Origin: DATAPD01 sp036265385
Lineage (GTDB): Bacteria; Acidobacteriota; Terriglobia; Terriglobales; Acidobacteriaceae
Reading direction: 5' to 3'
Length of the DNA: 64,000 nucleotides
Assembly (NCBI GenBank): GCA_036265385.1
Contig: DATAPD010000033.1
Location: forward strand, 1-64,000
Shown here: positions 17,978 to 26,074 of the stretch, in pieces
Numbering within the stretch: the first letter of the stretch is position 1
Layout of the letters: each line of letters begins with the position of its first letter
Notes under the pieces: generated by a model
The model's database searches: none
What the model was told of the DNA's origin: nothing
What the model saw: the letters and a program-made list of their open reading frames with translations, nothing else
Translations under genes and position numbers: made by a program

Positions 17978-18343
17978 GGGTGTGATGCGAGCCGAAGAAA
18001 TGCGTGGCTCATCAGTTCGGTTCGATTATAGCGGAAACAGGGCATCAGGAAAAATTTCCATCATGTTCCTTAAAAGCCGTGCGGAATTTTGTCTCCGCGA
18101 CAAAATCGACGATCAGATTTCAACACGCAATCGTTTCAACTCTGCCGCAAAGTACCGCTCTACAGTGTTCTACTCCTCATTTCTGCATGGTGTCCTACAC
18201 GTCGCTGCATGATTTTCCTAAAAGGTAAGTAGCTGAAAGGAAACATTCTTGCTATCCATTGGGAGTGTAGTAATTTTTCCTGCCCTGCTGGCAAATCCTA
18301 CTCGTTGCGAGGCTGACCACCGCCAATTTTCAGTCGTTTAGGG

Positions 18344-18360
18344 ATGGCATGGCGGTTGCT
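18344..18360 (+). promoter_or_regulatory. sigma-54-type (-24/-12) promoter candidate
   Basis: ATGGCATGGCGGTTGCT fits the -24/-12 consensus YTGGCACGNNNNTTGCW at 15 of 17 positions, with both the GG and the GC elements in place. Transcription would start near 18371 and run into a strong hairpin at 18392-18439. Confidence 0.4.
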
Positions 18361-18370
18361 ACCACGAAGA

Positions 18371-18448
18371 GCAGACGAAGTGGCGCGCAACGGGGCGCTC
18401 TCGAGAATAACTTCGGCCAGAGGTTTTCTTGAGCGCCCCTTTGCTTTT
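18371..18448 (+). ncRNA. possible short structured RNA
   Basis: A 9-bp perfect stem (GGGGCGCTC 18392-18400 with GAGCGCCCC 18431-18439) encloses an inner GAGAA/TTTTC helix and a C-TTCG-G tetraloop. TTTGCTTTT follows. Together with the sigma-54-like promoter at 18344 this could be a transcript of about 75 nt ending at its own terminator. It does not overlap a gene. This is inference from structure only. Confidence 0.3.
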
Positions 18449-18466
18449 CTCGCAACACTCAACATC

Positions 18467-18694
18467 CTAAGCCAAACTCAATCTCTCACGCACATCGAGT
18501 CCGGCCTGCTTCAGCAGTTTCATAATCACTTCTTCATTCATGCGGGATGCATCGAACTCCACTCGCACGCTCTTGTCCTTCTCAGCAAACTCGATCCGCC
18601 GGATGCCATAAACTTCGCGCATTGCGTCTAATGCTCGCATCACGCGCTCGGTCGGTGAACTCTCATATCGATACACTGCGTCCAGGTAGGTCAT
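18467..18694 (-). CDS. small ferredoxin-fold-like (HMA-like) protein without the metal cysteines
   Basis: A 75-residue protein with a beta-alpha-beta-beta-alpha pattern: TERVMRALDAMREVYGIRRI, then EFAEKDKSVRVEFDASRM, then NEEVIMKLLKQAGLDV. This is the topology of heavy-metal-associated (CopZ-like) domains, but the C-x-x-C pair of the metal site is absent. A good AGGAG precedes the start. It is transcribed away from a sigma factor and a copper ATPase, with only about 70 bases between the divergent starts, so a role in the same copper response is plausible. Similar short proteins occur in Acidobacteriota. Metal binding is not supported by the residues. Confidence 0.7.
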   Translation of the reverse strand: MTYLDAVYRYESSPTERVMRALDAMREVYGIRRIEFAEKDKSVRVEFDASRMNEEVIMKLLKQAGLDVRERLSLA

Positions 18695-18763
18695 TGCTGG
18701 CTCTTCTCCTAAGCAGAACTCTTGTCGCGTCTTTCAGTTGTGGTCGTGAATCCAATATATTGC

Positions 18764-19372
18764 ATGAAGACTTCAGGCGTACACCCGTTTTCCGTGAGTG
18801 CGTCCGAAAACCCGCCTGCGAGCGTGCCTGAAGACGCCGAAGTTCTCGAAGCATTGCTTGGTCGCCGCGGCGACTTTCTCTCATTCGTGGGCGCCCGCGT
18901 TCATGATCGCATGCTCGCCGAAGAACTGCTGCAAACGGCTTATCTTCGCGCTTTTGCACGGAGAAGCCAGCTCCGCAACACCGAACGCGTAGTGGCATGG
19001 TTCTACCGTATTTTGCGCAACGTCGTTGCCGATCATTTCCGTCGTCAACTCGCCGATGAAAAGGTGATCGCCTACCCAGCCCAACTTCCAGATGTCGCTG
19101 CTTCTCAACCTGAGCTCGGTTCGTGTAAATGTGTTCCAGCCGAAGTGAACTCTCTCAAACCCGAATACGCGGATGCCTTACGTGAACTTGAGCTCGGGGA
19201 TGCCAGCGTTGCCGAATATGCGACGAAGCACGGCCTTTCCGTTTCAAACGCTTCCGTGCGCCTGCATCGTGCTCGCACAGCCCTGCGGAAACGAGCCGTA
19301 CAGGTCTGCGGATCGTGCGCCGGCGCAGGATGTTTCGCATGCTCTTGTGAGCCGTCACCCACATCTCATTGA
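18764..19372 (+). CDS. sigma-70-family (ECF-like) sigma factor with Cys-rich C-terminal tail
   Basis: A 202-residue alternative sigma factor from ATG 18764; an in-frame TTG at 18722 is less likely. Region 2 is visible as LLQTAYLRAFARRSQLRNTE with RVVAWFYRILRNVVADHFRR. Region 4 holds a helix-turn-helix: VAEYATKHGLSVSNASVRLH then RARTALRKR. The last 20 residues carry a cysteine cluster, CGSCAGAGCFACSC, well suited to bind a metal such as copper, zinc or an iron-sulphur cluster. No anti-sigma gene is adjacent. The gene is directly upstream of the copper P-type ATPase, so the tail may let the factor sense metal directly and switch on the ATPase. That link is inference. Confidence 0.88.
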   Translation: MKTSGVHPFSVSASENPPASVPEDAEVLEALLGRRGDFLSFVGARVHDRMLAEELLQTAYLRAFARRSQLRNTERVVAWFYRILRNVVADHFRRQLADEKVIAYPAQLPDVAASQPELGSCKCVPAEVNSLKPEYADALRELELGDASVAEYATKHGLSVSNASVRLHRARTALRKRAVQVCGSCAGAGCFACSCEPSPTSH

Positions 19373-19467
19373 TTCTTCGCAACAGAGCAGTCACACTGTA
19401 AGATTTTCATCGTTAAGGCGTCAGCACCCAGTGAGAAGCAAATAGTTCTCGACTGGAGCACCAGACC

Positions 19468-22236
19468 ATGGCACCTGAATCTTCGAAACCAGCCGGCAGC
19501 ACATCTGAAACCAAGGATCCGGTGTGCGGCATGAGAGTAGATCCCGCCACCACCCGTCATGTCCTTACGCACGACGGCTCGACATACTATTTCTGCTCAG
19601 CCGGATGCCTCGATAAATTCAAAGCATCACCTGAGAAATATTTATCGGCGAAATCCGCAAAGCTCGGCTCGTCTACCCTGGTGGCTCTTGGTGGATCCAA
19701 ACCATCTCCCCCACCCCAAGTCACTCCCAGAGAAAAAGATCCTGTCTGCCACATGGACGTGGGCCCCGCTACAGCGAAGTTCAAGCTCGAGTATTCGGGA
19801 AAGACGTACTACTTCTGCTGCGGCGGGTGCCTGGAAAAATTTCGCGCTGATCCCGAAAAATACCTGAACGCTGAGCCCTCCTCAGGAATAGTGCAGATCG
19901 GCGCAGTTCATTCGCCCACAGCGCACGCGCATGCACACACGTCTGCGGTGACAGCCGATGAGCGTACCTACGTATGTCCTATGTGCCCCGACGTGAGCAA
20001 GCTTGGACCCGGTCCTTGCCCCAAGTGCGGCATGGCTCTTGAGCCGGAATCTCCTCTCCCACAATCCAAAATCGAATACACGTGTCCGATGCACCCGGAG
20101 ATCGTCCGCTCCGAGCCCGGCAGTTGCCCCATTTGCGGAATGGCTCTTGAGCCACGTACAGTCACTGCGCAACAAGAAGACAATCCCGAACTGCGCGATA
20201 TGACGCGTCGCTTCTGGATCTCAACCGCCCTCACAATTCCTCTGCTGGCGATTGCAATGGGCAGCATGCTCTGGCCGCACGGGTCAATGAACGAACTCTC
20301 GGGGCATCAGGCAGACGCTTCCCACTTGTGGTCGTCGAGTTCGATTCTCCCCTGGCTCGAACTCCTGTTAGCCACCCCCGTGGTGCTCTGGGGCGGATGG
20401 CCCTTCTTCCAACGAGGGTGGGCCTCCATCGTCAATCGCTCCACCAATATGTTCACGCTCATTGCGCTTGGAACCGGCGTGGCATACATCTACAGCGTCG
20501 TCGCAACTTTATTCCCCCACATTTTCCCGGCATCATTCCGCACGATGGGCAATCACCCGGACGTTTACTTCGAGGCGGCAGCCGCAATCACAACTCTTGT
20601 TCTTCTCGGACAAGTCCTCGAACTCCGCGCACGCAGCCGCACCTCCAGCGCCATTCGCGCCCTTCTCGACTTGAGTCCTAAGACCGCCCGTCTGCTGAAC
20701 GATGATGGCACCGAGCGCGATGTCCCGCTTGAAACCGTCAGGCCAGGGAATCATCTCCGCGTTCGCCCCGGCGAAAAAGTTCCGGTGGATGGCGTCGTCC
20801 TTGAAGGTTCAAGCTCTGTGGATGAGTCAATGATCACTGGCGAGTCGCTGCCAGTAGAGAAGAAGAGTGGGTCGAAGGTCGTGGGTGCCACCGTCAATCA
20901 ATCGGGAGCATTCGTCATGCGCGCTGAGCGCGTCGGCTCAGAAACCATGCTCTCGCAGATCGTTCAGATGGTCAGCCAGGCCCAACGCACTCGTGCACCC
21001 ATCCAGCGTCTCGCCGATCGCGTGGCTGCTTGGTTTGTGCCCACCGTAATTGCTGTCTCGATCATGACCTTCATCGCATGGGCGATCTGGGGCCCCGAAC
21101 CTCGCTTCGCACACGCCATAGTGAACGCTGTTGCAGTGCTGATCATTGCGTGCCCGTGCGCACTTGGTCTCGCTACTCCGATGTCGATCATGGTTGGCAC
21201 CGGGCGTGGCGCCGCGGCTGGCGTCCTCATAAAGAATGCCGAGGCTCTCGAGACACTCGAGAAGGTCGACACGCTCGTTCTCGACAAAACTGGCACGCTT
21301 ACCGAAGGCAAGCCGAAAGTGACCGCCGTCTCTTCCAACAATGACGTTGCTATCGACGAAGTCCTTCGTCTTGCGGCGAGCCTCGAACGGGTCAGTGAAC
21401 ATCCCCTGGCTGCAGCCATCGTTTCCGCCGCCGAAGCGCGCAAACTGCATCTGACCGAGCCCACCAACTTCAAATACATTGCAGGGAAGGGAGTAACCGG
21501 AAACGTGGACGGCCATGACGTAGCGGTTGGAAACCCTGCACTGCTGCGCGAAACTGGCGCATTCCCGAAGGATGGACCGGTTAGCTACCTCGCAGCCGGA
21601 TCGTCGCCAGCATCTGGAGCAGCCTCCGTTCTCGTGGCCATCGATGGTCGATATACTGGGAACGTCGCGATCTCCGATCCAATCAAGTCAACCACTCCGC
21701 AGGCTCTTCGTGAACTGCGGGCACAGAACATCCGCTTGGTCATGCTTACCGGCGACAACAAGTTCACCGCCGAAGCAATCGCTAAACAACTCAGCATCGA
21801 CGAGTTCCATGCGGAAGTCCTTCCCGCTCAAAAGACCGAAGTCATTCAGCGCCTTCAGCAGCAGGGAAGAGTCGTGGCGATGGCCGGAGACGGTATCAAC
21901 GATGCTCCCGCTCTCGCCCAGGCAAGTGTCGGCATCGCGATGGGTACTGGTACTGACATCGCAATGGAAAGCGGCGGTGTCACGCTGGTGAAAGGTGATC
22001 TGGCCGGCGTCGTTCGTGCCCGCAAGTTGAGCCAGGCAACAATGCGCAACATCCGCCAGAACTTGTTCTTTGCGTTTGTCTACAACTCGCTCGGCGTCCC
22101 GATCGCCGCTGGCGTGCTTTACCCGTTTTTCGGATTACTGCTGAGCCCCATTCTTGCCGCCGCCGCGATGAGTTTCAGTTCGGTCTCCGTAATCACCAAC
22201 TCACTTCGCCTGAGGAGGGTAAAGTTGGAACCATGA
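19468..22236 (+). CDS. copper-type P1B ATPase with two YHS and two zinc-ribbon-like metal domains
   Basis: A 922-residue heavy-metal pump that exports copper(I) across the inner membrane. The N-terminus carries two YHS domains (DPVCGMRVD ... YYFCSAGC near residues 17-56; DPVCHMDVG ... YYFCCGGC near 90-133). Two short heavy-metal-binding modules follow (YVCPMCPD ... CPKCGMALEP; YTCPMHPEI ... CPICGMALEP). Membrane helices are followed by the actuator loop (ITGESLPVE), the ion-site C-P-C-A-L-G near residue 560, the phosphorylation site D-K-T-G-T, the SEHPLA motif and GDGINDAPAL. The C-P-C and SEHPLA forms point to the copper group. The classic GMxCxxC HMA domain is absent. The sigma factor lies 95 bases upstream. 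Confidence 0.95.
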   Translation: MAPESSKPAGSTSETKDPVCGMRVDPATTRHVLTHDGSTYYFCSAGCLDKFKASPEKYLSAKSAKLGSSTLVALGGSKPSPPPQVTPREKDPVCHMDVGPATAKFKLEYSGKTYYFCCGGCLEKFRADPEKYLNAEPSSGIVQIGAVHSPTAHAHAHTSAVTADERTYVCPMCPDVSKLGPGPCPKCGMALEPESPLPQSKIEYTCPMHPEIVRSEPGSCPICGMALEPRTVTAQQEDNPELRDMTRRFWISTALTIPLLAIAMGSMLWPHGSMNELSGHQADASHLWSSSSILPWLELLLATPVVLWGGWPFFQRGWASIVNRSTNMFTLIALGTGVAYIYSVVATLFPHIFPASFRTMGNHPDVYFEAAAAITTLVLLGQVLELRARSRTSSAIRALLDLSPKTARLLNDDGTERDVPLETVRPGNHLRVRPGEKVPVDGVVLEGSSSVDESMITGESLPVEKKSGSKVVGATVNQSGAFVMRAERVGSETMLSQIVQMVSQAQRTRAPIQRLADRVAAWFVPTVIAVSIMTFIAWAIWGPEPRFAHAIVNAVAVLIIACPCALGLATPMSIMVGTGRGAAAGVLIKNAEALETLEKVDTLVLDKTGTLTEGKPKVTAVSSNNDVAIDEVLRLAASLERVSEHPLAAAIVSAAEARKLHLTEPTNFKYIAGKGVTGNVDGHDVAVGNPALLRETGAFPKDGPVSYLAAGSSPASGAASVLVAIDGRYTGNVAISDPIKSTTPQALRELRAQNIRLVMLTGDNKFTAEAIAKQLSIDEFHAEVLPAQKTEVIQRLQQQGRVVAMAGDGINDAPALAQASVGIAMGTGTDIAMESGGVTLVKGDLAGVVRARKLSQATMRNIRQNLFFAFVYNSLGVPIAAGVLYPFFGLLLSPILAAAAMSFSSVSVITNSLRLRRVKLEP

Positions 22237-22649
22237 AAACGCATCGGGCAATCAATGTGAGAGCATTTTTCATCGCTGTCTTGATTACCACACTGGTGAC
22301 GACGTTTCTTTCTGCAAAACGGCTCCCGCCGAAGGAAGTGACACCGGTTGTAAACAACGGCATCCAGTACTCAGTCGCTGGCGACGGACGCAACCAATAT
22401 GTCGTGGCCACCGATGTCAAAAGCGGAGATGTATTATGGAAAGTCCGAGTTTTCACAAACCGAATCAAGTCAGGGTTGGAGGAAGATGTCCAATGGGTCT
22501 TCATCACCGACCTGAAACTCGTCGGTTCGTCGCTGTTTGTGAAGGACGAAAAGCAACGTTGCTATGCTGTTAGCATTAAGTCGAGACGAGTATCCAAACA
22601 GACCTGCAGCGAATTCGCTAACACGCACGATGTCGAAGTAAAGCAGTGA
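22233..22649 (+). CDS. exported protein with a PQQ-like beta-propeller blade
   Basis: A 138-residue protein whose start overlaps the P-type ATPase stop by four bases (ATGA), so the two are translationally coupled. A signal anchor opens the protein (AFFIAVLITTLVTTFLSA). The remainder contains one PQQ-like repeat: YVVATDVKSGDVLWKVRVF, then a second strand set ending LFVKDEKQRCYAVSIKSRRV. A single blade cannot form a propeller, so it may oligomerise or act as a small periplasmic partner of the copper pump. There is one Cys pair (C-Y-A ... T-C-S), and no clear copper site. Function is inferred from coupling only. Confidence 0.75.
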   Translation: MKTHRAINVRAFFIAVLITTLVTTFLSAKRLPPKEVTPVVNNGIQYSVAGDGRNQYVVATDVKSGDVLWKVRVFTNRIKSGLEEDVQWVFITDLKLVGSSLFVKDEKQRCYAVSIKSRRVSKQTCSEFANTHDVEVKQ

Positions 22650-22731
22650 AAGAAAAGATCCGCGTGCCCTTCTTGTCCTCTTCGCGATCCCTTAGCGAAC
22701 TTTGCGGTTTAGAGCTCTTCGACTACGGTGC

Positions 22732-23706
22732 CTACACTCCAAACTTCTCCCGATACGCGCTCGGTGAAACTCCCGTGTGCCGTTCAAAAAGCTGCCGGAA
22801 GAAAGCGACATCCTGATAGCCTACGGCATCGCTGATTTCCTGCATTGTCCGGTGATCGTTTTCCAGCAAACGTTTTGCCGCCGCGACACGTAGCTTCTGC
22901 AGATAAATCAGCGGGCTATCTCCCGTTGCGCTCTTAAATCGTCGGATGAAGTTCCGCATGCTCATACCAACGTGATCCGCTGGCGCTTCCAGTGGGAAAT
23001 TTTCCTTGAAATGCTTGTGCATCCATTCCTGTGCGCTGCCGATCGAATCATCATCGTGTTCCGTCTTCAACGGCACCACCGCGAAGCCTGCCTGCCAAGC
23101 GCGTGGAGTTTCAATCAGGAACGCCTTCGCGGTCTGCATCGCAACATCATGACCGCAAAATTTCTCCACTAGATACAGGCTCAAGTCCATGGCTGCGTGT
23201 ACACCGCCGCCGCAATACAGACCGCGGTCTTCGGTCACCATGAGTTCCGGCACCCAATTCACCTTTGGATACATTTCGCGAAACTTCTCCGCTAATCCCC
23301 AATGCGTTGTCGCCCGTCGTCCATCCAATAATCCACTTTCCGCCACTAGGCCTACTCCCGAACACACGCCCGCGATAGCTGCTCCACGACGATGCCATTT
23401 GCGTAGAAATGGGACCACCGTTGGATTGCGCTCCACTACGTCATTGATTCCTATCCCCGTTGTGGGAACGAAGACGAGGTCGGTGTGGCGAATTTCGGAG
23501 AGCGATGCATCCGGTGTGATACGGATCGGCCCATCGCAATTTACCGCTCGGCCCCCAGCGGACGCAGCCGTCACGTTGAATCGAGGTATCTGGCGCTTTC
23601 CCGTGAGCATGTTCCATAAGGTGCCCGCGTGTTTGAAAACTTCCATCGGGCCTACAGCAGTTGAGGAAAACGTTCCGTCCAGAAACAGCACCGTGACATC
23701 GATCAT
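22732..23706 (-). CDS. GlxA-type AraC-family regulator (DJ-1/PfpI domain plus HTH)
   Basis: A 324-residue regulator. Residues 1-180 form a DJ-1/PfpI (class I amidotransferase-like) domain: DVTVLFLDGTFSSTAVGPME at the start and a nucleophile-elbow-like IAGVCSGVGLVAESGLLDGR with a Cys, then the ATTHW strand. Residues 230-324 hold the AraC double HTH (MSMRNFIRRFKSATGDSPLI; AVGYQDVAFFRQLFERHTGV then SPSAYRE). Such regulators sense small metabolites through the first domain and bind DNA with the second. Its targets are not adjacent in any obvious way. Confidence 0.93.
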   Translation of the reverse strand: MIDVTVLFLDGTFSSTAVGPMEVFKHAGTLWNMLTGKRQIPRFNVTAASAGGRAVNCDGPIRITPDASLSEIRHTDLVFVPTTGIGINDVVERNPTVVPFLRKWHRRGAAIAGVCSGVGLVAESGLLDGRRATTHWGLAEKFREMYPKVNWVPELMVTEDRGLYCGGGVHAAMDLSLYLVEKFCGHDVAMQTAKAFLIETPRAWQAGFAVVPLKTEHDDDSIGSAQEWMHKHFKENFPLEAPADHVGMSMRNFIRRFKSATGDSPLIYLQKLRVAAAKRLLENDHRTMQEISDAVGYQDVAFFRQLFERHTGVSPSAYREKFGV

Positions 23707-23995
23707 GTTGCGCCACTTTCTCGCTCACACCGTGTCGGAGCGCCTGCGCTAAAGACACTTGGCAGAATTACCTCTTTAGAATGGCATATCTGCCACCTTG
23801 CCACAACCGCTTGCCAATCATTATTGTTGACTTCGAACCAGCAAGGCTGCTGAAAACGGGGAAAACAAGTTTCGCAATCATAGGGATGCGTCGTGCGCAA
23901 AGCTGTTTCCTGACAGCGAAGCGCACAACGATACGCCGAATCGTTGACCAACGCTCCCACCCGTTTTCAGTTTGTCTTTTTGATTATCCGAGCGG

Positions 23996-24481
23996 CTACA
24001 TCTTTCCCAGAAAACCCACGATTTCAGGCGAGGTCCAATCTGCGGCGCCAATGAACTTCCGCCTCACCACGCCTTGCCGATCAATGATGTAGGTTTCCGG
24101 CCAGCCAAATGTGCCGTAAAGAGTAGACGTCTTTCGTTCTTCGTCGCGCACCGTCACGAAGTTCACTTTGTAGTCCTTCAGGAACTTGTGATACGCGTCT
24201 TCGTCGGCGTCAATACTCACGCCAACCACAACCACGCCCTTATCTTTCATTTTCTCCTGAAGAGCGATCAGGTCGGGCATCTCCGCAATACACGGTGCGC
24301 ACCAGGTGGCCCAGAAGTTGAGCAACACCACTTTGCCTTTGTAATCACTTAGGCTTAGTTTGCGATCAGAGTCTTGGACGGTAAAGTCCGGTGCGGGATT
24401 GCCGATACGTGGTGGACGTGTCCCACCGTAGCAACCCGCCAAAAGCATCAAAAGTGGAATGACAATAGCCGTGCGGCGCAC
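23996..24481 (-). CDS. TlpA/ResA-like thioredoxin-fold lipoprotein
   Basis: A 161-residue periplasmic thiol-disulphide protein. It starts at GTG 24481 and has a lipoprotein signal with lipobox L-L-A-G-C, so it should be anchored to a membrane. The thioredoxin domain follows: PAPDFTVQDSDRKLSLSDYK, then the redox centre F-W-A-T-W-C-A-P-C, and the cis-Pro region FGWPETYIID. TlpA/ResA-type proteins reduce cysteines in apocytochrome c or copper-site proteins. No cytochrome-maturation gene is next to it. Its start is only 24 bases from the start of the divergent glycosyltransferase, so the two genes must share a very compact promoter region. Confidence 0.92.
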   Translation of the reverse strand: MRRTAIVIPLLMLLAGCYGGTRPPRIGNPAPDFTVQDSDRKLSLSDYKGKVVLLNFWATWCAPCIAEMPDLIALQEKMKDKGVVVVGVSIDADEDAYHKFLKDYKVNFVTVRDEERKTSTLYGTFGWPETYIIDRQGVVRRKFIGAADWTSPEIVGFLGKM

Positions 24482-24505
24482 GTAGATATAATAACGAATC
24501 AGGGT

Positions 24506-25576
24506 ATGGTCGCGTCATTTCCAGGCTTGGGTCGGCCCGATTTATCAGTGCTGGTGCCTGCGCGCAACGAAGAAGCTTCACTCGCTGCCTGCTTGGACTC
24601 GCTGGTTTGTCAGTCCGGCTTAAGCTTTGAAATTATCGTGATCGACGACGGTTCAACGGATCGCACTCGCGAGATCGCATGTTCCTACAGGAACGTTCGC
24701 GTCATCACCCCAGGACCGTTGTTCCCGGAAGTTATCGGCAAGAACAATGCCTTGATGGCAGGCGCGGCTCGCGCTCGTGGCGAATGGCTGCTGTTTACTG
24801 ATGCTGATACCGTTCACCAACCAGAATCCCTTCTTCGCAGCGTCAGCGAAGCCAGGATGCGTGGTGTTGAACTGCTTTCCTATTCCCCCGAACAGGAAGT
24901 TCATACATTTGCGGAACGAGCCGTAATGCCTGTTATTTTTTCAGAACTGGCTGCGACATATCCGCCCGCTGAAGTTAGCGATCCAAACTCTCCGATTGCA
25001 GCCGCCAATGGTCAATTCCTTTTGATCCGACGCAGCGCATATGATGCTGTCGGCGGCCATGCATCAGTTGCAGGAGATATTTTGGAAGATGTTGCACTCG
25101 CGCGACTGGTCAAGAAGAGCGGTCGAAAAATCCTTTTCCGCTACGGTGGCGACGTTCTTCGTACGCGTATGTACCGCACCTATCGCGACTTGCGCGATGG
25201 ATGGACCAAGAATCTCGCGCTCCTGTTCCCGCAACCCGTTCGCTTAGCAATGTCGCGCTTGCAGGAGTGCACGGTTTTAATCGCTGGCCTGGCTTTCGCT
25301 GTTTGGGCTGCGCTCGAAAGACATTTCGATCTTGCTGTCCTGTCAGTCATTCTTTGTATTGCATTGATGGTGCTGCTGATCCGCCGCACGGCGCGTGCTC
25401 ACTTTGGCTGGAGTTCAAACGTGCTGTTTCTGTTCGGACTTTTGATGTTCAGCTATTTGCTCGTGCGCTCGAAATTGTTCCACCGGCTCGGCAAAGTTCG
25501 TTGGAAGGGCAGGGAATACTCATCCGGATCTCATCTCCCTGCAAGTTCCGGAACTCATGTGAAACACACAGCCTAG
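24506..25576 (+). CDS. membrane-anchored family 2 glycosyltransferase
   Basis: A 356-residue glycosyltransferase. The ATG at 24506 starts just before the first strand (LSVLVPARNEEASLAACLDS). GT-A motifs are visible: nucleotide-binding VIDDGSTDRT, the D-x-D-type FTDADTVH, AAANGQFLLIRRSAYDAVGG, and the acceptor-side ILEDVALARLVKK. Two or three membrane helices close the protein (VLIAGLAFAVWAA; LSVILCIALMVLLI; VLFLFGLLMFSYLLV). It resembles polyprenyl- or carotenoid-type glycosyltransferases. It is followed after about 90 bases by the pterin genes. Some bacteria glycosylate biopterins, but this membrane enzyme type is not the known pterin transferase, so the link is open. Confidence 0.9.
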   Translation: MVASFPGLGRPDLSVLVPARNEEASLAACLDSLVCQSGLSFEIIVIDDGSTDRTREIACSYRNVRVITPGPLFPEVIGKNNALMAGAARARGEWLLFTDADTVHQPESLLRSVSEARMRGVELLSYSPEQEVHTFAERAVMPVIFSELAATYPPAEVSDPNSPIAAANGQFLLIRRSAYDAVGGHASVAGDILEDVALARLVKKSGRKILFRYGGDVLRTRMYRTYRDLRDGWTKNLALLFPQPVRLAMSRLQECTVLIAGLAFAVWAALERHFDLAVLSVILCIALMVLLIRRTARAHFGWSSNVLFLFGLLMFSYLLVRSKLFHRLGKVRWKGREYSSGSHLPASSGTHVKHTA

Positions 25577-25663
25577 CGCAGCTGCAAGTTGGCGCATCTC
25601 TCTGATTCGCTAGGTCTGGAATAAGTCATCTAAGCATGTTGAATCAGCTTTTTTGAGGAACGA

Positions 25664-26074
25664 ATGGTTTATTTAACCCGCAAGGCTGAATTTTCCGCGT
25701 CGCACTACTATCACAATCCCGATTTCACGCCCGAAGAGAACCAGCGCATCTTCGGCAAATGCAACAATCTGAATGGACACGGTCACAACTACACGCTCGA
25801 GGTAACGGTAAAGGGCGCCGTTGATCCGCGTTCGGGTTTCGTCGTCGATCTCAAACAATTGAAAGAAATCATGAATCGCGAAGTGCTCGATGCGATGGAC
25901 CATAGATTTCTCAACAAGGAAGTTCCCGAGTTTTTTAACCAGATTCCTACCACCGAGAACTTGGCCATCGCTGTCTGGCAGCGTCTTGCGCCTAAACTGA
26001 AAGCCGCACAACTGCACCGCGTTCGCGTGTACGAAACGCCGGACTTGTTCGTCGATTTCTACGGGGAAGTATGA
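25664..26074 (+). CDS. 6-pyruvoyl-tetrahydropterin / 6-carboxytetrahydropterin synthase (PTPS) 1
   Basis: A 136-residue zinc enzyme of the PTPS/QueD fold, acting on dihydroneopterin triphosphate. Zinc ligands are His14 (FSASH) and His39/His41 (HGHNY). The catalytic Cys33 sits in GKCNNLNGHGH, and the Asp79-His80 pair (MDHRFLN) of the catalytic triad is intact. TTEN and the substrate-binding Glu in VYET are present. The C-N-N-x-N-G-H-G-H spacing matches the animal PTPS type rather than the short C-x3-HGH of QueD. AGGA lies before the start. It overlaps the next gene by four bases. With folE and a reductase downstream, a role in tetrahydrobiopterin-type synthesis is more likely than queuosine synthesis. 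No other queuosine gene is in view. Confidence 0.92.
   Translation: MVYLTRKAEFSASHYYHNPDFTPEENQRIFGKCNNLNGHGHNYTLEVTVKGAVDPRSGFVVDLKQLKEIMNREVLDAMDHRFLNKEVPEFFNQIPTTENLAIAVWQRLAPKLKAAQLHRVRVYETPDLFVDFYGEV

Noticed and set aside
20938..21516. 192-codon minus-strand frame
   Set aside because: Antisense to the core of the copper ATPase, with no domain of its own.
24506..25576. Pterin glycosyltransferase as part of the biopterin set
   Set aside because: The enzyme is a membrane GT-A family 2 type that resembles lipid glycosyltransferases; the sequence offers nothing specific for pterins.
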